DNA of 27,388 nucleotides from Proteobacteria bacterium SG_bin9 (GCA_002083525.1 LWDM01000011.1:1722-29109), one strand, 5' to 3'; shown: positions 1-8,549, numbered from the stretch's first letter. The notes: generated by a model not told the origin, from the sequence alone. Numbers and translations are program-made.

Positions 1-120
1 CCCCGACACGGCAAGCACGAGCGCCGGCGTAGTTTTAAAATCAGCGAAGAGCGTTCGCGCTTCCGCAGCGGTGATGGGTGAGGCGCCGCCGGACTTCGCT
101 GTGCGGCTGCGCTTCGCCAT
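1..120 (-). CDS. tilS: tRNA(Ile)-lysidine synthase, N-terminal fragment (partial)
   Basis: The first 40 codons of a minus-strand gene that runs out of the window. The translation ends in LVLAVSG, the start of the SGGxDS PP-loop (ATP pyrophosphatase) motif of TilS. TilS converts the wobble cytidine of the AUA-reading isoleucine tRNA to lysidine, using ATP and lysine. The ATG at 118-120 lies only 7 nt after the cpoB stop codon, and an AGAAGG stretch lies just upstream of it, rather close to the ATG. Co-transcription with cpoB is likely. The position directly after cpoB matches the common alphaproteobacterial order pal-cpoB-tilS-ftsH, which supports the call despite the short fragment. Another PP-loop protein cannot be excluded from sequence alone. 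Confidence 0.8.
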   Translation of the reverse strand, partial: MAKRSRTAKSGGASPITAAEARTLFADFKTTPALVLAVSG

Positions 121-127
121 ATCCTTC

Positions 128-1225
128 TCAGCAGCCGACGCGCTTCTGTTCGCGCTCGACGCCCTGCTTCACGCCGTTCGACGCCTTCGGATACTTGCGA
201 TTGACCTCGCCGAGCGCTGCACAAGCGGCTTCCTTCTGCTTCAGCGCCGCCAGCGATTGGCCGAGGCGCAGCAGCGAGTCCGGCGCTTTCGCCGACTTGT
301 CGTACTTGCTGGTCACCGCAAGGAACGACTCGGCCGCGTCGCGATACTGCTGGCGCTGATACTGGCTCTCGCCGAGCCAATACTGCGCATCGGCGACGAG
401 GCGGTCGCTCGGATACTTCTGCATGAAGTTGCGCATGGTCTCTTCGGCGAGCGCGTAGTCCTTGCGCTGCATGTAGCCGATGCCGAGGTCGTACTCGTCG
501 CGCGGTGTCTGAGTTGGCGGCGCGGTGTTCAGCCCGGCCTGCGGGCCCGGCAGAATTTGCTGCTGCGGCGGAGGAACGCCCTGCCCGCGCGGCGCCGTGT
601 TGGCGAGATCGAGCGGCTCGCCGGCGTTGCGGCCGCCGGGTGCGCCGACGGAACTGTCCGCCGGGATCGTCATCTGTCCGCCACCGAGCGCCTTCGGCAC
701 GCCCGGCGCATTGGGATTCTGGGACGGATCGAACGCGTCGCCGCGTCCGGGCCTGCGCGGCCCTGCCGGGGGCTGATCGATCTGCACTGATTGACCTTGT
801 GCCGGCTGGGTCGCGGCCTGCTGCTGCGGCTGCTGATAGGTCGGCTGCTGATAATTGGGCTGCGCGGGCTGCTGATACGTTTGCTGTTGCGGCGGCTGAA
901 CCGGCGGAAGCTGCGCGACCGGCGCCTGCGGCGGGGCCGCCGCGGGCGCACCGCCTTGCGCGGCGCGAAGCTGATCCTCGAGCTGACGGATACGGAACTG
1001 CAGCTGCTCGTTCTGGCCGGTGAGCTGGCGGACCATGTTCTCCAGCCGCTCGATGCGTTGCGGATCGTCATCGACGTCGCGATTGTTCGTGGGCGGCGGG
1101 TTGTCGCGGTCGCGCGAGAACAGGCCGTCGCGGCCGAAGAGCTGGGCCTGCGCGGGCACCGCGACAGTGGACACGGCCGCTGCCATCAGCAGCGGAGCGA
1201 GAAGGGTCGGCAGTCTGAAGCTCAT
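128..1225 (-). CDS. cpoB: Cell division coordinator CpoB (YbgF), periplasmic TPR protein
   Basis: A 365-residue periplasmic protein that, in the known family, links the Tol-Pal machine to peptidoglycan synthesis during constriction. Residues 1-27 form a Sec signal peptide ending PAQA before Q28. Residues about 55-89 are a coiled coil rich in E, Q, R and L, which in the family mediates trimerisation. A Q/P-rich linker with repeated YQQP units follows. About 120 C-terminal residues carry TPR repeats (YDLGIGYMQRKDYALAEETM, then YWLGESQYQRQQYRDAAESF). The frame is open upstream to 1465, but the start at 1223-1225 is preferred because the signal peptide begins there and the upstream residues look non-coding. 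The gene is downstream of pal, but a strong terminator separates them, so it may have its own promoter between 1226 and 1417. Confidence 0.93.
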   Translation of the reverse strand: MSFRLPTLLAPLLMAAAVSTVAVPAQAQLFGRDGLFSRDRDNPPPTNNRDVDDDPQRIERLENMVRQLTGQNEQLQFRIRQLEDQLRAAQGGAPAAAPPQAPVAQLPPVQPPQQQTYQQPAQPNYQQPTYQQPQQQAATQPAQGQSVQIDQPPAGPRRPGRGDAFDPSQNPNAPGVPKALGGGQMTIPADSSVGAPGGRNAGEPLDLANTAPRGQGVPPPQQQILPGPQAGLNTAPPTQTPRDEYDLGIGYMQRKDYALAEETMRNFMQKYPSDRLVADAQYWLGESQYQRQQYRDAAESFLAVTSKYDKSAKAPDSLLRLGQSLAALKQKEAACAALGEVNRKYPKASNGVKQGVEREQKRVGC

Positions 1226-1417
1226 GATAACCTGATGAAGTTGCCTGGCGGCTGCATCGCTTAAGGCGTCCTGGGCATCCACACCCTTAAGCACCGGCAT
1301 TGCCGCCGGCGCGCCGTCAGCGCCCGTTCCAATGTGAGTGTGAGTACGCCGAAAATGTGACTTTGACAAAACGGCTTTTGGCGGGTCAGCGGCGGAAAAC
1401 CGGGTTTGCCAAGGCCT

Positions 1418-1448
1418 AAAACAAAACCGGCGCCCTGAGGACGCCGGT
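1418..1448 (-). terminator. Rho-independent terminator after pal
   Basis: On the minus strand a GC-rich hairpin of 10 pairs (one G-T) with a TCA loop spans 1426-1448 and is followed by TTTTGTTTT. It begins 31 nt past the pal stop codon, so it should end pal transcripts and reduce read-through into cpoB. Confidence 0.8.
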
Positions 1449-1479
1449 CGATTGTCGACAGCCAATGTGCTTGCGGAAG

Positions 1480-1974
1480 TTACGAGCTGGCGTTGAGCAC
1501 AGTCACCGCGCGGCGGTTCTGCGACCAGCAGGAGATGTCGTTACACACCGCCACCGGGCGCTCCTTGCCGTAGGAGATGGTGCGCATGCGCGACGGATCG
1601 ATGCCGCGCGAAGCGAGGTAGCTGCGGACCGCCTGAGCACGGCGCGCGCCGAGCGCGATGTTGTACTCGCGGGTGCCGCGCTCGTCCGCATGGCCTTCGA
1701 TGGTGAAGGCGTAGCGGTTGTACTGCTGCAGCCACTGGGCCTGCTTGTCGAGGGTGGCAACCGCCTGCGGCGACAGCTCGGTCTGGTCGCTTTCGAAGAA
1801 TACGCGGTCACCGACGTTGACCACGAAATCCTGCTGGCTGCCCGGCGTCGCCGCGCTGGCCATCGCTCCATCGGCTCCAAGCGGGTTCTTGTTGGCGCAG
1901 GCGCCCATCGACAGCGCCACAGCCACCACGGCCGCCAGCTTGATCCCCTGGAGGAAACGCATCTGATTGATCAT
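1480..1974 (-). CDS. pal: Peptidoglycan-associated lipoprotein Pal
   Basis: A 164-residue outer-membrane lipoprotein that binds peptidoglycan and, in the known system, is released or bound by TolB as TolQRA cycles. Residues 1-25 are a lipoprotein signal with lipobox LSMGA and acylated Cys26. The OmpA-like domain covers about residues 55-160 and shows the family signature GHADERGTREYN at 94-105, LGARRAQAVRSYL at 108-120, and the late CNDISCWSQNRRAV stretch. The start at 1972-1974 has a GGAGG ribosome site 8 nt upstream; a longer GTG start at 1995 is in frame, but that ribosome site would then be inside the gene. Unlike the usual order, pal does not follow tolB directly: dctA, a FeeM-like gene and a GGDEF-EAL gene intervene, so it needs its own promoter in 1975-2192. 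Confidence 0.97.
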   Translation of the reverse strand: MINQMRFLQGIKLAAVVAVALSMGACANKNPLGADGAMASAATPGSQQDFVVNVGDRVFFESDQTELSPQAVATLDKQAQWLQQYNRYAFTIEGHADERGTREYNIALGARRAQAVRSYLASRGIDPSRMRTISYGKERPVAVCNDISCWSQNRRAVTVLNASS

Positions 1975-2192
1975 TACCGGAGCCTCCACGCTCACGTTCT
2001 CGGACTACAGTCCGGTCTACCGCGCTTAGGTTAAGCGAACCTTCCGTCAACCTTGATGCAGGGTTGCGCAGCTCGCTCAAATGTCCCCAAACCGCATAAA
2101 GCCTGCGTAATGGTTAATGGGGTCTAAATGTGGCACGAGGGTGAAGCTATTGCCACCGTATCCTGAAACTGTCCCGAATACCCCGAAACCGC

Positions 2193-3518
2193 CTACCCCG
2201 CCGTCAGATCGACCTCGACCTTGCCGTCCAGCACTGCCTGCGCCCGCTCCATATCCAGGTCCTTTTCCCAGGCCGCGATGACGACGGTGGCGACGCAGTT
2301 GCCGATCAGATTACCGAGCGCCCGGGCCATCCCGACGAACCAGTCGACCGACAGAACCAGGACAAGGCCGATGGCCGGAATCGTCGGCACGGCATTCAGC
2401 GTTGCCGCCAGGATCACGATGGCGGAACCCGGCACGCCGTGCGCGCCCTTCGAGGTCACGAGCGAAATGCCGAGGATCAGCAACAGGTCGCCGAACGAGA
2501 GCGGCGTGCCGGTGGCCTGGGCGATGAAGACCACGGCCAGTGTCAGATAGATCGAGAACGCGTCGAGGTTGAAGGAATAGCCGGTCGGGATCACGAGCCC
2601 GACGACCGAGTCCTTGGCGCCGAGCCGCTCGAGCTTGCGCATCACCTGCGGCAGCACCGAGTCCGAGGATGCCGTCGCCAGCACGATCATCAGTTCCTCG
2701 CGCAGGTAGGCGAGAAACTTGAAGATGTTCAGCCCCGCCATCCGCATCACGAGGCCGAGGATCACGAACACGAAAAACGCGACGGCGGCATAGAACAGCA
2801 CCACCAGCGACAGCAGTTGCTTCAGCGAACCGACGCCGTAGCGGCCGACGGTGTAGGCGACCGCGCCCAATACGCCGAGCGGCGCGAGGCGCACGATCAG
2901 ACCCATCGCCTTGAACAGGACGGCGGCGATCGCATCGATCATCGCCGTCACCTTCTCGCCCTTCTCGCCGACGAGCGCGAGACTGACGCCGAACAGCACC
3001 GCGAAGAACAAGACCTGCAACACGTCGTTGCGCGCCAGCGCATCGAAGGACGTCGTCGGGATGACGTTGAGCAGGAAGCCGCCGAGGCCACCGCCCTGCA
3101 GCTTCTGCGCGTTCGACGCCGCGGTGCTCATCGCCTTGGGATCGAGCGTCGCGGTGTCGATGTTCATGCCGTGGCCGGGGCCGAACGCGTAAGCCAGCAC
3201 GATGCCGAGCACGAGCGCGATCGTGGTCATGACCTCGAAATAGATCAGAGCCTTGACGCCGACGCGGCCGACTTTCTTCAGGTCGCCCGCGCCGGCAATG
3301 CCATGCACGACGACGCAAAAGACGATCGGCGCCACGATCATCGTGATCAGCTTGAGAAAGGCGTCGCTGAAAATCTTCAGACCGACCGCGAACTCAGGCC
3401 AGATCATGCCGATCAGAATGCCGAGGACGAGCGCGACAAGCACCTGAAAGAAGAGCGACTTGTAAATCGGCCCGGATGGTGCGGAGGCTTTGGGGGCGGC
3501 GATGGCGGTGGTCGACAT
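2193..3518 (-). CDS. dctA: C4-dicarboxylate:cation symporter DctA
   Basis: A 441-residue inner-membrane transporter of the dicarboxylate/amino acid:cation symporter family, expected to import succinate, fumarate and malate with protons or sodium. The hydrophobic profile fits the family's eight helices and two re-entrant loops. Family motifs are visible: ATASSDSVLP at 281-290 (hairpin 1), PTGYSFNLDAFSIY at 311-324, SKGAHGVPGSA at 356-366 (hairpin 2), and VDWF with GNCVAT near 391-411. The ATG at 3516-3518 has GAGGA about 10 nt upstream. Length matches DctA. No dctB/dctD regulator pair lies next to it, so regulation is not evident here. Substrate is inferred from family; the DAFS variant in the TGYSFNLD motif should be compared with characterised DctA proteins before assuming the same range. 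Confidence 0.93.
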   Translation of the reverse strand: MSTTAIAAPKASAPSGPIYKSLFFQVLVALVLGILIGMIWPEFAVGLKIFSDAFLKLITMIVAPIVFCVVVHGIAGAGDLKKVGRVGVKALIYFEVMTTIALVLGIVLAYAFGPGHGMNIDTATLDPKAMSTAASNAQKLQGGGLGGFLLNVIPTTSFDALARNDVLQVLFFAVLFGVSLALVGEKGEKVTAMIDAIAAVLFKAMGLIVRLAPLGVLGAVAYTVGRYGVGSLKQLLSLVVLFYAAVAFFVFVILGLVMRMAGLNIFKFLAYLREELMIVLATASSDSVLPQVMRKLERLGAKDSVVGLVIPTGYSFNLDAFSIYLTLAVVFIAQATGTPLSFGDLLLILGISLVTSKGAHGVPGSAIVILAATLNAVPTIPAIGLVLVLSVDWFVGMARALGNLIGNCVATVVIAAWEKDLDMERAQAVLDGKVEVDLTAG

Positions 3519-3653
3519 GGCGTTGCGTCCTCGCGAAGGATCACATCAATCCAAGCAAACCGTATGCCATCGATGGCGCGATTTGGAGCCGAAATTTGGA
3601 TCGCAAATCTGCAGCCCGGCCGCGGACTGCAGAACGTCAACGCACGGCAGACG

Positions 3654-4394
3654 TCAGCTCGTGGCCAGCTTGCGGGCCATCGGGAAGACCGGAAGGTCGG
3701 TCGGAGCGAGCGTCGTGCTCTTGTGCTCGAACAGATGCGCGCGCTCGAGCGGCGTCGAGCGGAACATCGGATAGCGCGCGAACACCTTCTCGCGCATGCT
3801 CGGGTAATGCACCGCCATCAAGCTCAGCGGCTTGGTGAGCGTCGGATACGGCCGCGGCTCGCAGAGCGGCTTGTGCAGGAAGACGCGCTTGTAGAACGCC
3901 TGATGCTCACGGCGCACGGTCGCCGTGCCGATGTCCGCCTTGAAGTGCGTGCAGGCGACGTAAGCGAGACGCAGCGTCACATACGGCAGCTGCGGGAACT
4001 TCACTTCACGCGCCGGATCGGCGACGAACCGGTTCGGATCGACAATGGTCTTGCCGTGCGCAAGTTCCGGCTTCAGCAAATCAGGAAATGCCTCGACCGC
4101 GGGCGTGTCCGGCATGTCCGGCGTCGCGACCGAGATGCGCAGCGAGCTGCACAGCATGCCGTCGATGAAGATTCCGAAGATCCAGGAGTTCGCGGCTTCG
4201 TCGAAGCGATCGGTGAGGCGCTGATCGGCGCGCGGCAAAATGGCGCCTTCGTGGAGGTACGCGCGATACCGCAACCGATACACTGCTTCCTTCTCGGCAT
4301 CCGTCTTGGCCAGACGGTACTCGACGCGGTTGAGCAGTTCCATTCCTCGATCTGGAGGGGTCATTGTTGTTATTGGTCCGATGGACGGAGCCAT
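3654..4394 (-). CDS. FeeM-like N-acyl amino acid synthase (GNAT fold, AHL-synthase-like)
   Basis: About 246 residues resembling the FeeM/N-acyl amino acid synthase family, related in fold to LuxI-type acyl-homoserine-lactone synthases. Visible family features are the early YRLRYRAYLHEG segment, TDRFDEAANSWIFGIFIDG followed by an SLRISVA strand, and IVDPNRFVADP. FeeM enzymes move a fatty acyl group from acyl carrier protein to an amino acid; the acceptor cannot be told here. No signal peptide or membrane helix is seen. The ATG at 4392-4394 has GGGG seven nt upstream; TTG at 4400 and the later ATG at 4364 are alternatives. It lies between the GGDEF-EAL gene and dctA on the same strand, with a TTAA-N7-TTAA box about 50 nt upstream. 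Family call is fairly sure, product is not. Confidence 0.72.
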   Translation of the reverse strand: MAPSIGPITTMTPPDRGMELLNRVEYRLAKTDAEKEAVYRLRYRAYLHEGAILPRADQRLTDRFDEAANSWIFGIFIDGMLCSSLRISVATPDMPDTPAVEAFPDLLKPELAHGKTIVDPNRFVADPAREVKFPQLPYVTLRLAYVACTHFKADIGTATVRREHQAFYKRVFLHKPLCEPRPYPTLTKPLSLMAVHYPSMREKVFARYPMFRSTPLERAHLFEHKSTTLAPTDLPVFPMARKLATS

Positions 4395-4441
4395 TTTCAA
4401 TCCCCAGAACTAGCCAGGTACGCTTGGCGAACGTCCACAAG

Positions 4442-4456
4442 TTAACGGTTTCTTAA
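4442..4456 (-). promoter_or_regulatory. Candidate CtrA-type box upstream of the FeeM-like gene
   Basis: On the minus strand the sequence is TTAAGAAACCGTTAAC, matching the alphaproteobacterial CtrA consensus TTAA-N7-TTAAC exactly in spacing and trailing C. It sits 48 nt before the ATG at 4394. Function is inferred from the match only. Confidence 0.45.
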
Positions 4457-4600
4457 TGCGGCCGCAAAGCAGATTGCGTTTTACGGTTAATCCCGCAGAA
4501 CGTGCGGTGTGAGTGTGATCCGGCTGAAATTACCGGCGTGACGAGAGCGATCTGTTGGTCTGCTCACGATGGAACCCGGTCACGATTACGCGAGAATGCG

Positions 4601-6937
4601 TTACGCAATCGTGCGTGCCTTCGCCGGGCGTACCTTTTCGATCTCAGCCGGACGCGCGTGGGATGCCACGAGCAGCTCGCGGATTTGCGAAGCCGGCACC
4701 GGCTTGCTGAAGAGGTAACCCTGGGCCTCGTTGACGGTGCCTTCCGCACCGACGAGTTCCAGCTGCTCATTGGTCTCGATGCCTTCGACCACGACCGACA
4801 TGCCGAGATCGGCGCTGAGCCGCGCGACGCCGCGCAGCAACGTCAGCGGGCGTTCGGTGCCGATGCCTTCGAGGAACGAACGATCGATCTTCACCTTGTG
4901 CAGCGGGAAATTGTGCAGGTAGCTGAGGCTCGAATAACCGGTGCCGAAATCGTCGAGCGAGATGCGGATGCCGGCGGCGCCAAGCTTGGTCAGCACCTCG
5001 TGCGTGAGCTGCGTGTTCCGCAACAGCGACGACTCGGTGATTTCGATCTCGAGGCGCTTCGCCGGCAGCCCCGACACTTCGAGCGCGTAACGCACTTCGT
5101 TCAGCACGTCGCGCTGATGGAACTGCTGGGTCGAGAAGTTGACCGCGACCGAGACCTGCTCCGGCCACTTCATGCACTCCATGCAGGCCTTGCGCAGAAT
5201 CCAGCGGCCGAGATCGACGATCAGGCCCATGTCCTCGACGACCGGAATGATATCGGCCGGCGAGACCATGCCGCGCTCCGGATGATTCCAGCGCAGCAGC
5301 GCTTCGCACGTGGTGATGCGCCCGGTCTTGATGTTGACTAGCGGCTGGTAATACAGCTCGAAACCGTCGTTGGCGAGCGCCTGCCGAATGTCGAGTTCGA
5401 GCATCCGGCGGGTCTCGACCGCCTTCGCCATTTCCGGGCGGAAGAAGCAGAACGTGCCGCGGCCATCGGCCTTGGCGCGGTAGAGCGCAAGGTCGGCATT
5501 CTTGAGAAGATTGTCGGCACTGATGCCCGGCGAGGTGATGGCGATGCCGACGCTGGCGCCGATCTCGACCAGATGATGATCGATGCGATAGGTCTCGCTC
5601 AGTTCCTCGACGATGCGGCGCGCCAGGTTGGCGGCGTCCTCGTTCGAGCGAACGTCCTTTTGGAAGATCACGAACTCATCGCCGCCGAAGCGCGCGACGA
5701 AATCGTCCGGGCGCAGCATCGTGCAGAGGCGATCGGCGACCATGCACAGCAACTGGTCGCCGCACGGATGCCCGAGCGTATCGTTGACCTGCTTGAACTG
5801 GTCGAGGTCGATGAACAGCAGCGCCGACTTCGACGTCTCGCCGGTCGTCGCCAGGATGCGGTCGATCTCGTTGCGGAAGTTGACGCGGTTCGGCAGGCCG
5901 GTGAGTTCGTCGAAGCGCGCCATGTGGCTGATCTTCGCTTCGGAATTGCGGCGCTCGGTGATGTCTTCGACCAGCATGACGACGCCGCCCGCCGCCATCG
6001 GCTGGAACGTCCACGACAACGCCCGCTCGCCGGCATGGCTCTGGTCGATGGTGATGATCTCGGCCGCCTGCGCTCCGTCCGTCGCGCCGGTCACTGACTT
6101 CGCGCCCTCCGCCGACAGCGAACCGGCCTCGACGCATGCCGCCAGCACTTCTGCCAGGGTCATGCCGACGAAGTTGCGCGAGGTGTCGAGGTTCATCATG
6201 CCGATGAATGAGCGATTGACCACCGCAAGCTGGCCGTCGGTGCCGTACATGCTCAAGCCGTGCGGCATGTTGTTCAGCGCCGTGTCGAACTGGCGTGCGA
6301 TCGACGCAACGCGCTCGGTCGCAGTCAGCGCCTTCACGAAGATACGGTTCAGGTTCAGATTGATGAACTTCAGCCCGAGGAAGAACAGGCAGAGCAACAC
6401 CGCGAGCCCGACGTAGTACGGGTCGGCATAGAGCGCGAGCGCGAGCGACGTCGGTGCGCAGGCGAGCAGGATGTGCGACTGGATGATCTTCGGGCGGCCG
6501 TAGTTGCGGCCGACGCTCGCCGCGATGTAGCCGATGGTCACGGAGGTGCAGAGCATGTGCGCCACCGGGTCGCTGGTGCAAAAGAGCACCGCGAAGCACC
6601 AGATGCCGAGCGAGCTTGCGTAGAGGTCGGCGCCGATCTTGTAGCGCGGCTCCCAGTAGGCTGCGCGCTCCGGCGTCAGCGGCGTCGTGCGGCGCTCCTT
6701 CTCGTAGATATACATCTGCCAGGCGCGGCCGGTGCCGACCACCAGAATCCAGATCGCGCACGGCCAGAGAATCCAATGGCCGGTCTTCAACGCCGTCAGG
6801 AACGAACCCACCGTCGCGGCGAGGTTGCCGGCGAAGACCGGGGCAAAATTCTGGAACAGGGAATCGACCAGCGCCGCGTAAGTCTGCGGCGTCAGCTTTT
6901 CAGTCTTGCGGCCCCTGTCGAGATTAATCAGTTGCAT
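4601..6937 (-). CDS. Membrane-anchored PAS-GGDEF-EAL cyclic-di-GMP enzyme
   Basis: A 778-residue inner-membrane protein with both diguanylate cyclase and phosphodiesterase domains. Residues about 35-75 and 105-200 hold several hydrophobic helices; a PAS-like segment lies at about 215-330. The GGDEF domain (about 335-495) has the intact signature GGDEF at 418-422 and, five residues before it, the allosteric RxxD inhibition site RPDD at 409-412. The EAL domain (about 510-755) has EAL at 545-547, N600, ExTE near 632-635, DDFGTGYSS at 662-670, K683, E718 and Q739, all as in active phosphodiesterases. Both activities are therefore predicted possible; which one dominates is unknown. It lies downstream of tolB and upstream of the FeeM-like gene. 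The ribosome site before the ATG at 6937 is weak. Confidence 0.93.
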   Translation of the reverse strand: MQLINLDRGRKTEKLTPQTYAALVDSLFQNFAPVFAGNLAATVGSFLTALKTGHWILWPCAIWILVVGTGRAWQMYIYEKERRTTPLTPERAAYWEPRYKIGADLYASSLGIWCFAVLFCTSDPVAHMLCTSVTIGYIAASVGRNYGRPKIIQSHILLACAPTSLALALYADPYYVGLAVLLCLFFLGLKFINLNLNRIFVKALTATERVASIARQFDTALNNMPHGLSMYGTDGQLAVVNRSFIGMMNLDTSRNFVGMTLAEVLAACVEAGSLSAEGAKSVTGATDGAQAAEIITIDQSHAGERALSWTFQPMAAGGVVMLVEDITERRNSEAKISHMARFDELTGLPNRVNFRNEIDRILATTGETSKSALLFIDLDQFKQVNDTLGHPCGDQLLCMVADRLCTMLRPDDFVARFGGDEFVIFQKDVRSNEDAANLARRIVEELSETYRIDHHLVEIGASVGIAITSPGISADNLLKNADLALYRAKADGRGTFCFFRPEMAKAVETRRMLELDIRQALANDGFELYYQPLVNIKTGRITTCEALLRWNHPERGMVSPADIIPVVEDMGLIVDLGRWILRKACMECMKWPEQVSVAVNFSTQQFHQRDVLNEVRYALEVSGLPAKRLEIEITESSLLRNTQLTHEVLTKLGAAGIRISLDDFGTGYSSLSYLHNFPLHKVKIDRSFLEGIGTERPLTLLRGVARLSADLGMSVVVEGIETNEQLELVGAEGTVNEAQGYLFSKPVPASQIRELLVASHARPAEIEKVRPAKARTIA

Positions 6938-7028
6938 CTGTGCGCGTCACTTTCGGACGTTTTCAGCGCGCACTCTTGCATGGAGGTCGTGAAAGTTTTC
7001 TGAGGGAATATCGTTAGCAAGACCTTCT

Positions 7029-7051
7029 TTTGGCGTTGCAAAAACGCCAAA
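7029..7051. repeat. Perfect inverted repeat between tolB and the GGDEF-EAL gene
   Basis: Arms TTTGGCGTT (7029-7037) and AACGCCAAA (7043-7051) pair perfectly around a 5-nt loop, about 90 nt before the GGDEF-EAL start. Neither strand has a T run after it, so it looks more like an operator or RNA hairpin than a classic terminator. Confidence 0.55.
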
Positions 7052-7131
7052 TTGCTCATGATTTCAGCAATGTAGGCAAAGCTTGCCGAGTGTCGGGATG
7101 CCGCACCCCGGCCGCATTTTAAACGTTGCGT

Positions 7132-8484
7132 TTACGATAGCAGCGGCGACCACGCAGGATCGGATGCGAAGCCCGGCGTCGGCACGCGCTGTTCGTTGCG
7201 GCCGGAGATGTCGACCGTGTAGAGCGACGGCCCCGTGTTACCGGGCGGATCGCGGAAGAACATCAGCACCCGGCCGTTCGGCGCGAACGTCGGGCCTTCA
7301 TTATGATAGCCCGAGGTGAGAATGCGCTCGCCCGAGCCATCCGGCTTCATGATGCCGATCGCAAATTGTCCGCCGCCCTGCTTGGTGAAAGCGATGTAAT
7401 CGCCGCGCGGCGACCACACCGGCGTCGAGTAGCTGCCTTCACCGAAGGAGATGCGCTGCGCTGCGCCGCCGCCTGCCGGCATGATGTAGACCTGCGGCCG
7501 GCCGCCGCGATCGGACTCGAAACAGATGCGCTGCCCGTCCGGCGAGTACGACGGCGAGGTGTCGATCGCCGGCGTGTCGGTAAGGCGCGTCGCCGATTTG
7601 GAACGCAAGTCCATCACGAACAGGTTCGAATTGCCGCCCTGCTGCAAGCTCATGATCACGCGCTGGCCATCCGGCGAGAAGCGCGGCGCAAACGACATGC
7701 CCGGGAAATTACCGACGATCTCGCGCTGACCGGTCTCGACGTTGAACAAGTAGACGCGCGGATCGCCCTGGCCGAATTCCATGTAGGTGATTTCCTGCGT
7801 GGTCGGCGAGAAGCGCGGCGTCAGCACGATGTCGACGCCGCGCGTGAGGTAGCGGACGTTGGCGCCGTCCTGATCCATGATCGCGAGACGCTTGACGCGG
7901 CGGTCCTTCGGACCGCTCTCGTCGACATAGACGACGCGGCTGTCGAAGTAGCCCTTCTCGCCGGTGAGGCGCTCGTAAATCTGATCCGAAATGATGTGGG
8001 CGATGCGCCGCCAGTATTCCGGCGAGGTGAAGTATTGCTGGCCGGTGAGCTGCTGGCCGGCGGGCACGTCCCACAGGCGGAATTCCGCCTTCAGGCGCCC
8101 GTCGCCCTGACGCGTCATGCGGCCGGTGACCAGCGCCTGCGCATTGATGGTGCGCCAGTTCGCGAACTGCGGCGCGACGTCGATGTTGTTGATGCGCTCG
8201 ATGAACGCGGCCGGATCGATCGGCGCGAACAGGCCGCTGCGCTTGAGATTGTTGGTAATCACCTGCGAAACGTTGGCGCCGACCTGGCCGTCTTCCGGCG
8301 TACCTGCGACGAAGTTCGGAATCGCGATCACGAGCGGCGCGACGTTGCCTTCGGTCACCTGCAGGCGGGTTTGCGCAAACGCGCGCGTCGGCACGAGAAG
8401 GCTGGCGGCAGCGCCTGCGCCGCCGAGAAGGGCGTCGCGGCGGGAGAGCGGCAACGGAGGCAGACGATCGAACGTCACGGACAT
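7132..8484 (-). CDS. tolB: Tol-Pal system beta-propeller protein TolB
   Basis: A 450-residue periplasmic protein with the TolB N-terminal domain (starting near TRLQVTEGNVAPLVIAIPNF) and a C-terminal six-bladed propeller, seen as repeats such as PRFSPDGQRV, PSYSPDGQRICFESDRGG and PVWSPRGDYIAF. In the family it binds Pal through the propeller and TolA through its N terminus. The signal region contains LSRRDALLGG followed by an alanine-rich hydrophobic stretch and AFAQ, which looks like a twin-arginine (Tat) signal rather than a plain Sec one. The start at 8482-8484 is chosen because it begins this signal; the frame is open upstream to 8601 inside tolA. The tolA stop lies 65 nt upstream, so the gene follows tolQRA in one operon. 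No clear terminator was seen after it. Confidence 0.96.
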   Translation of the reverse strand: MSVTFDRLPPLPLSRRDALLGGAGAAASLLVPTRAFAQTRLQVTEGNVAPLVIAIPNFVAGTPEDGQVGANVSQVITNNLKRSGLFAPIDPAAFIERINNIDVAPQFANWRTINAQALVTGRMTRQGDGRLKAEFRLWDVPAGQQLTGQQYFTSPEYWRRIAHIISDQIYERLTGEKGYFDSRVVYVDESGPKDRRVKRLAIMDQDGANVRYLTRGVDIVLTPRFSPTTQEITYMEFGQGDPRVYLFNVETGQREIVGNFPGMSFAPRFSPDGQRVIMSLQQGGNSNLFVMDLRSKSATRLTDTPAIDTSPSYSPDGQRICFESDRGGRPQVYIMPAGGGAAQRISFGEGSYSTPVWSPRGDYIAFTKQGGGQFAIGIMKPDGSGERILTSGYHNEGPTFAPNGRVLMFFRDPPGNTGPSLYTVDISGRNEQRVPTPGFASDPAWSPLLS

Positions 8485-8549
8485 CGGGGTCTCACTTGGG
8501 AAATCGCGTCGATAATCACTTGGGCAGTCAAATGTGCTTCGCCTTGAAC

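Noticed and set aside
835..900. Short repeats resembling a CRISPR-like or tandem array
   Set aside because: They encode the Q/P-rich YQQP linker of CpoB; unit length is irregular and there are no spacers.
2105..2128. TTAA-N7-TAAA near-match to a CtrA box upstream of pal
   Set aside because: It differs from the consensus in the second half and its position relative to a pal promoter is unknown.
2439..4445. Long plus-strand open frame opposite dctA and the FeeM-like gene
   Set aside because: Low-complexity H/R/D/E-rich translation, no ribosome site, and covered by two recognisable genes on the other strand.
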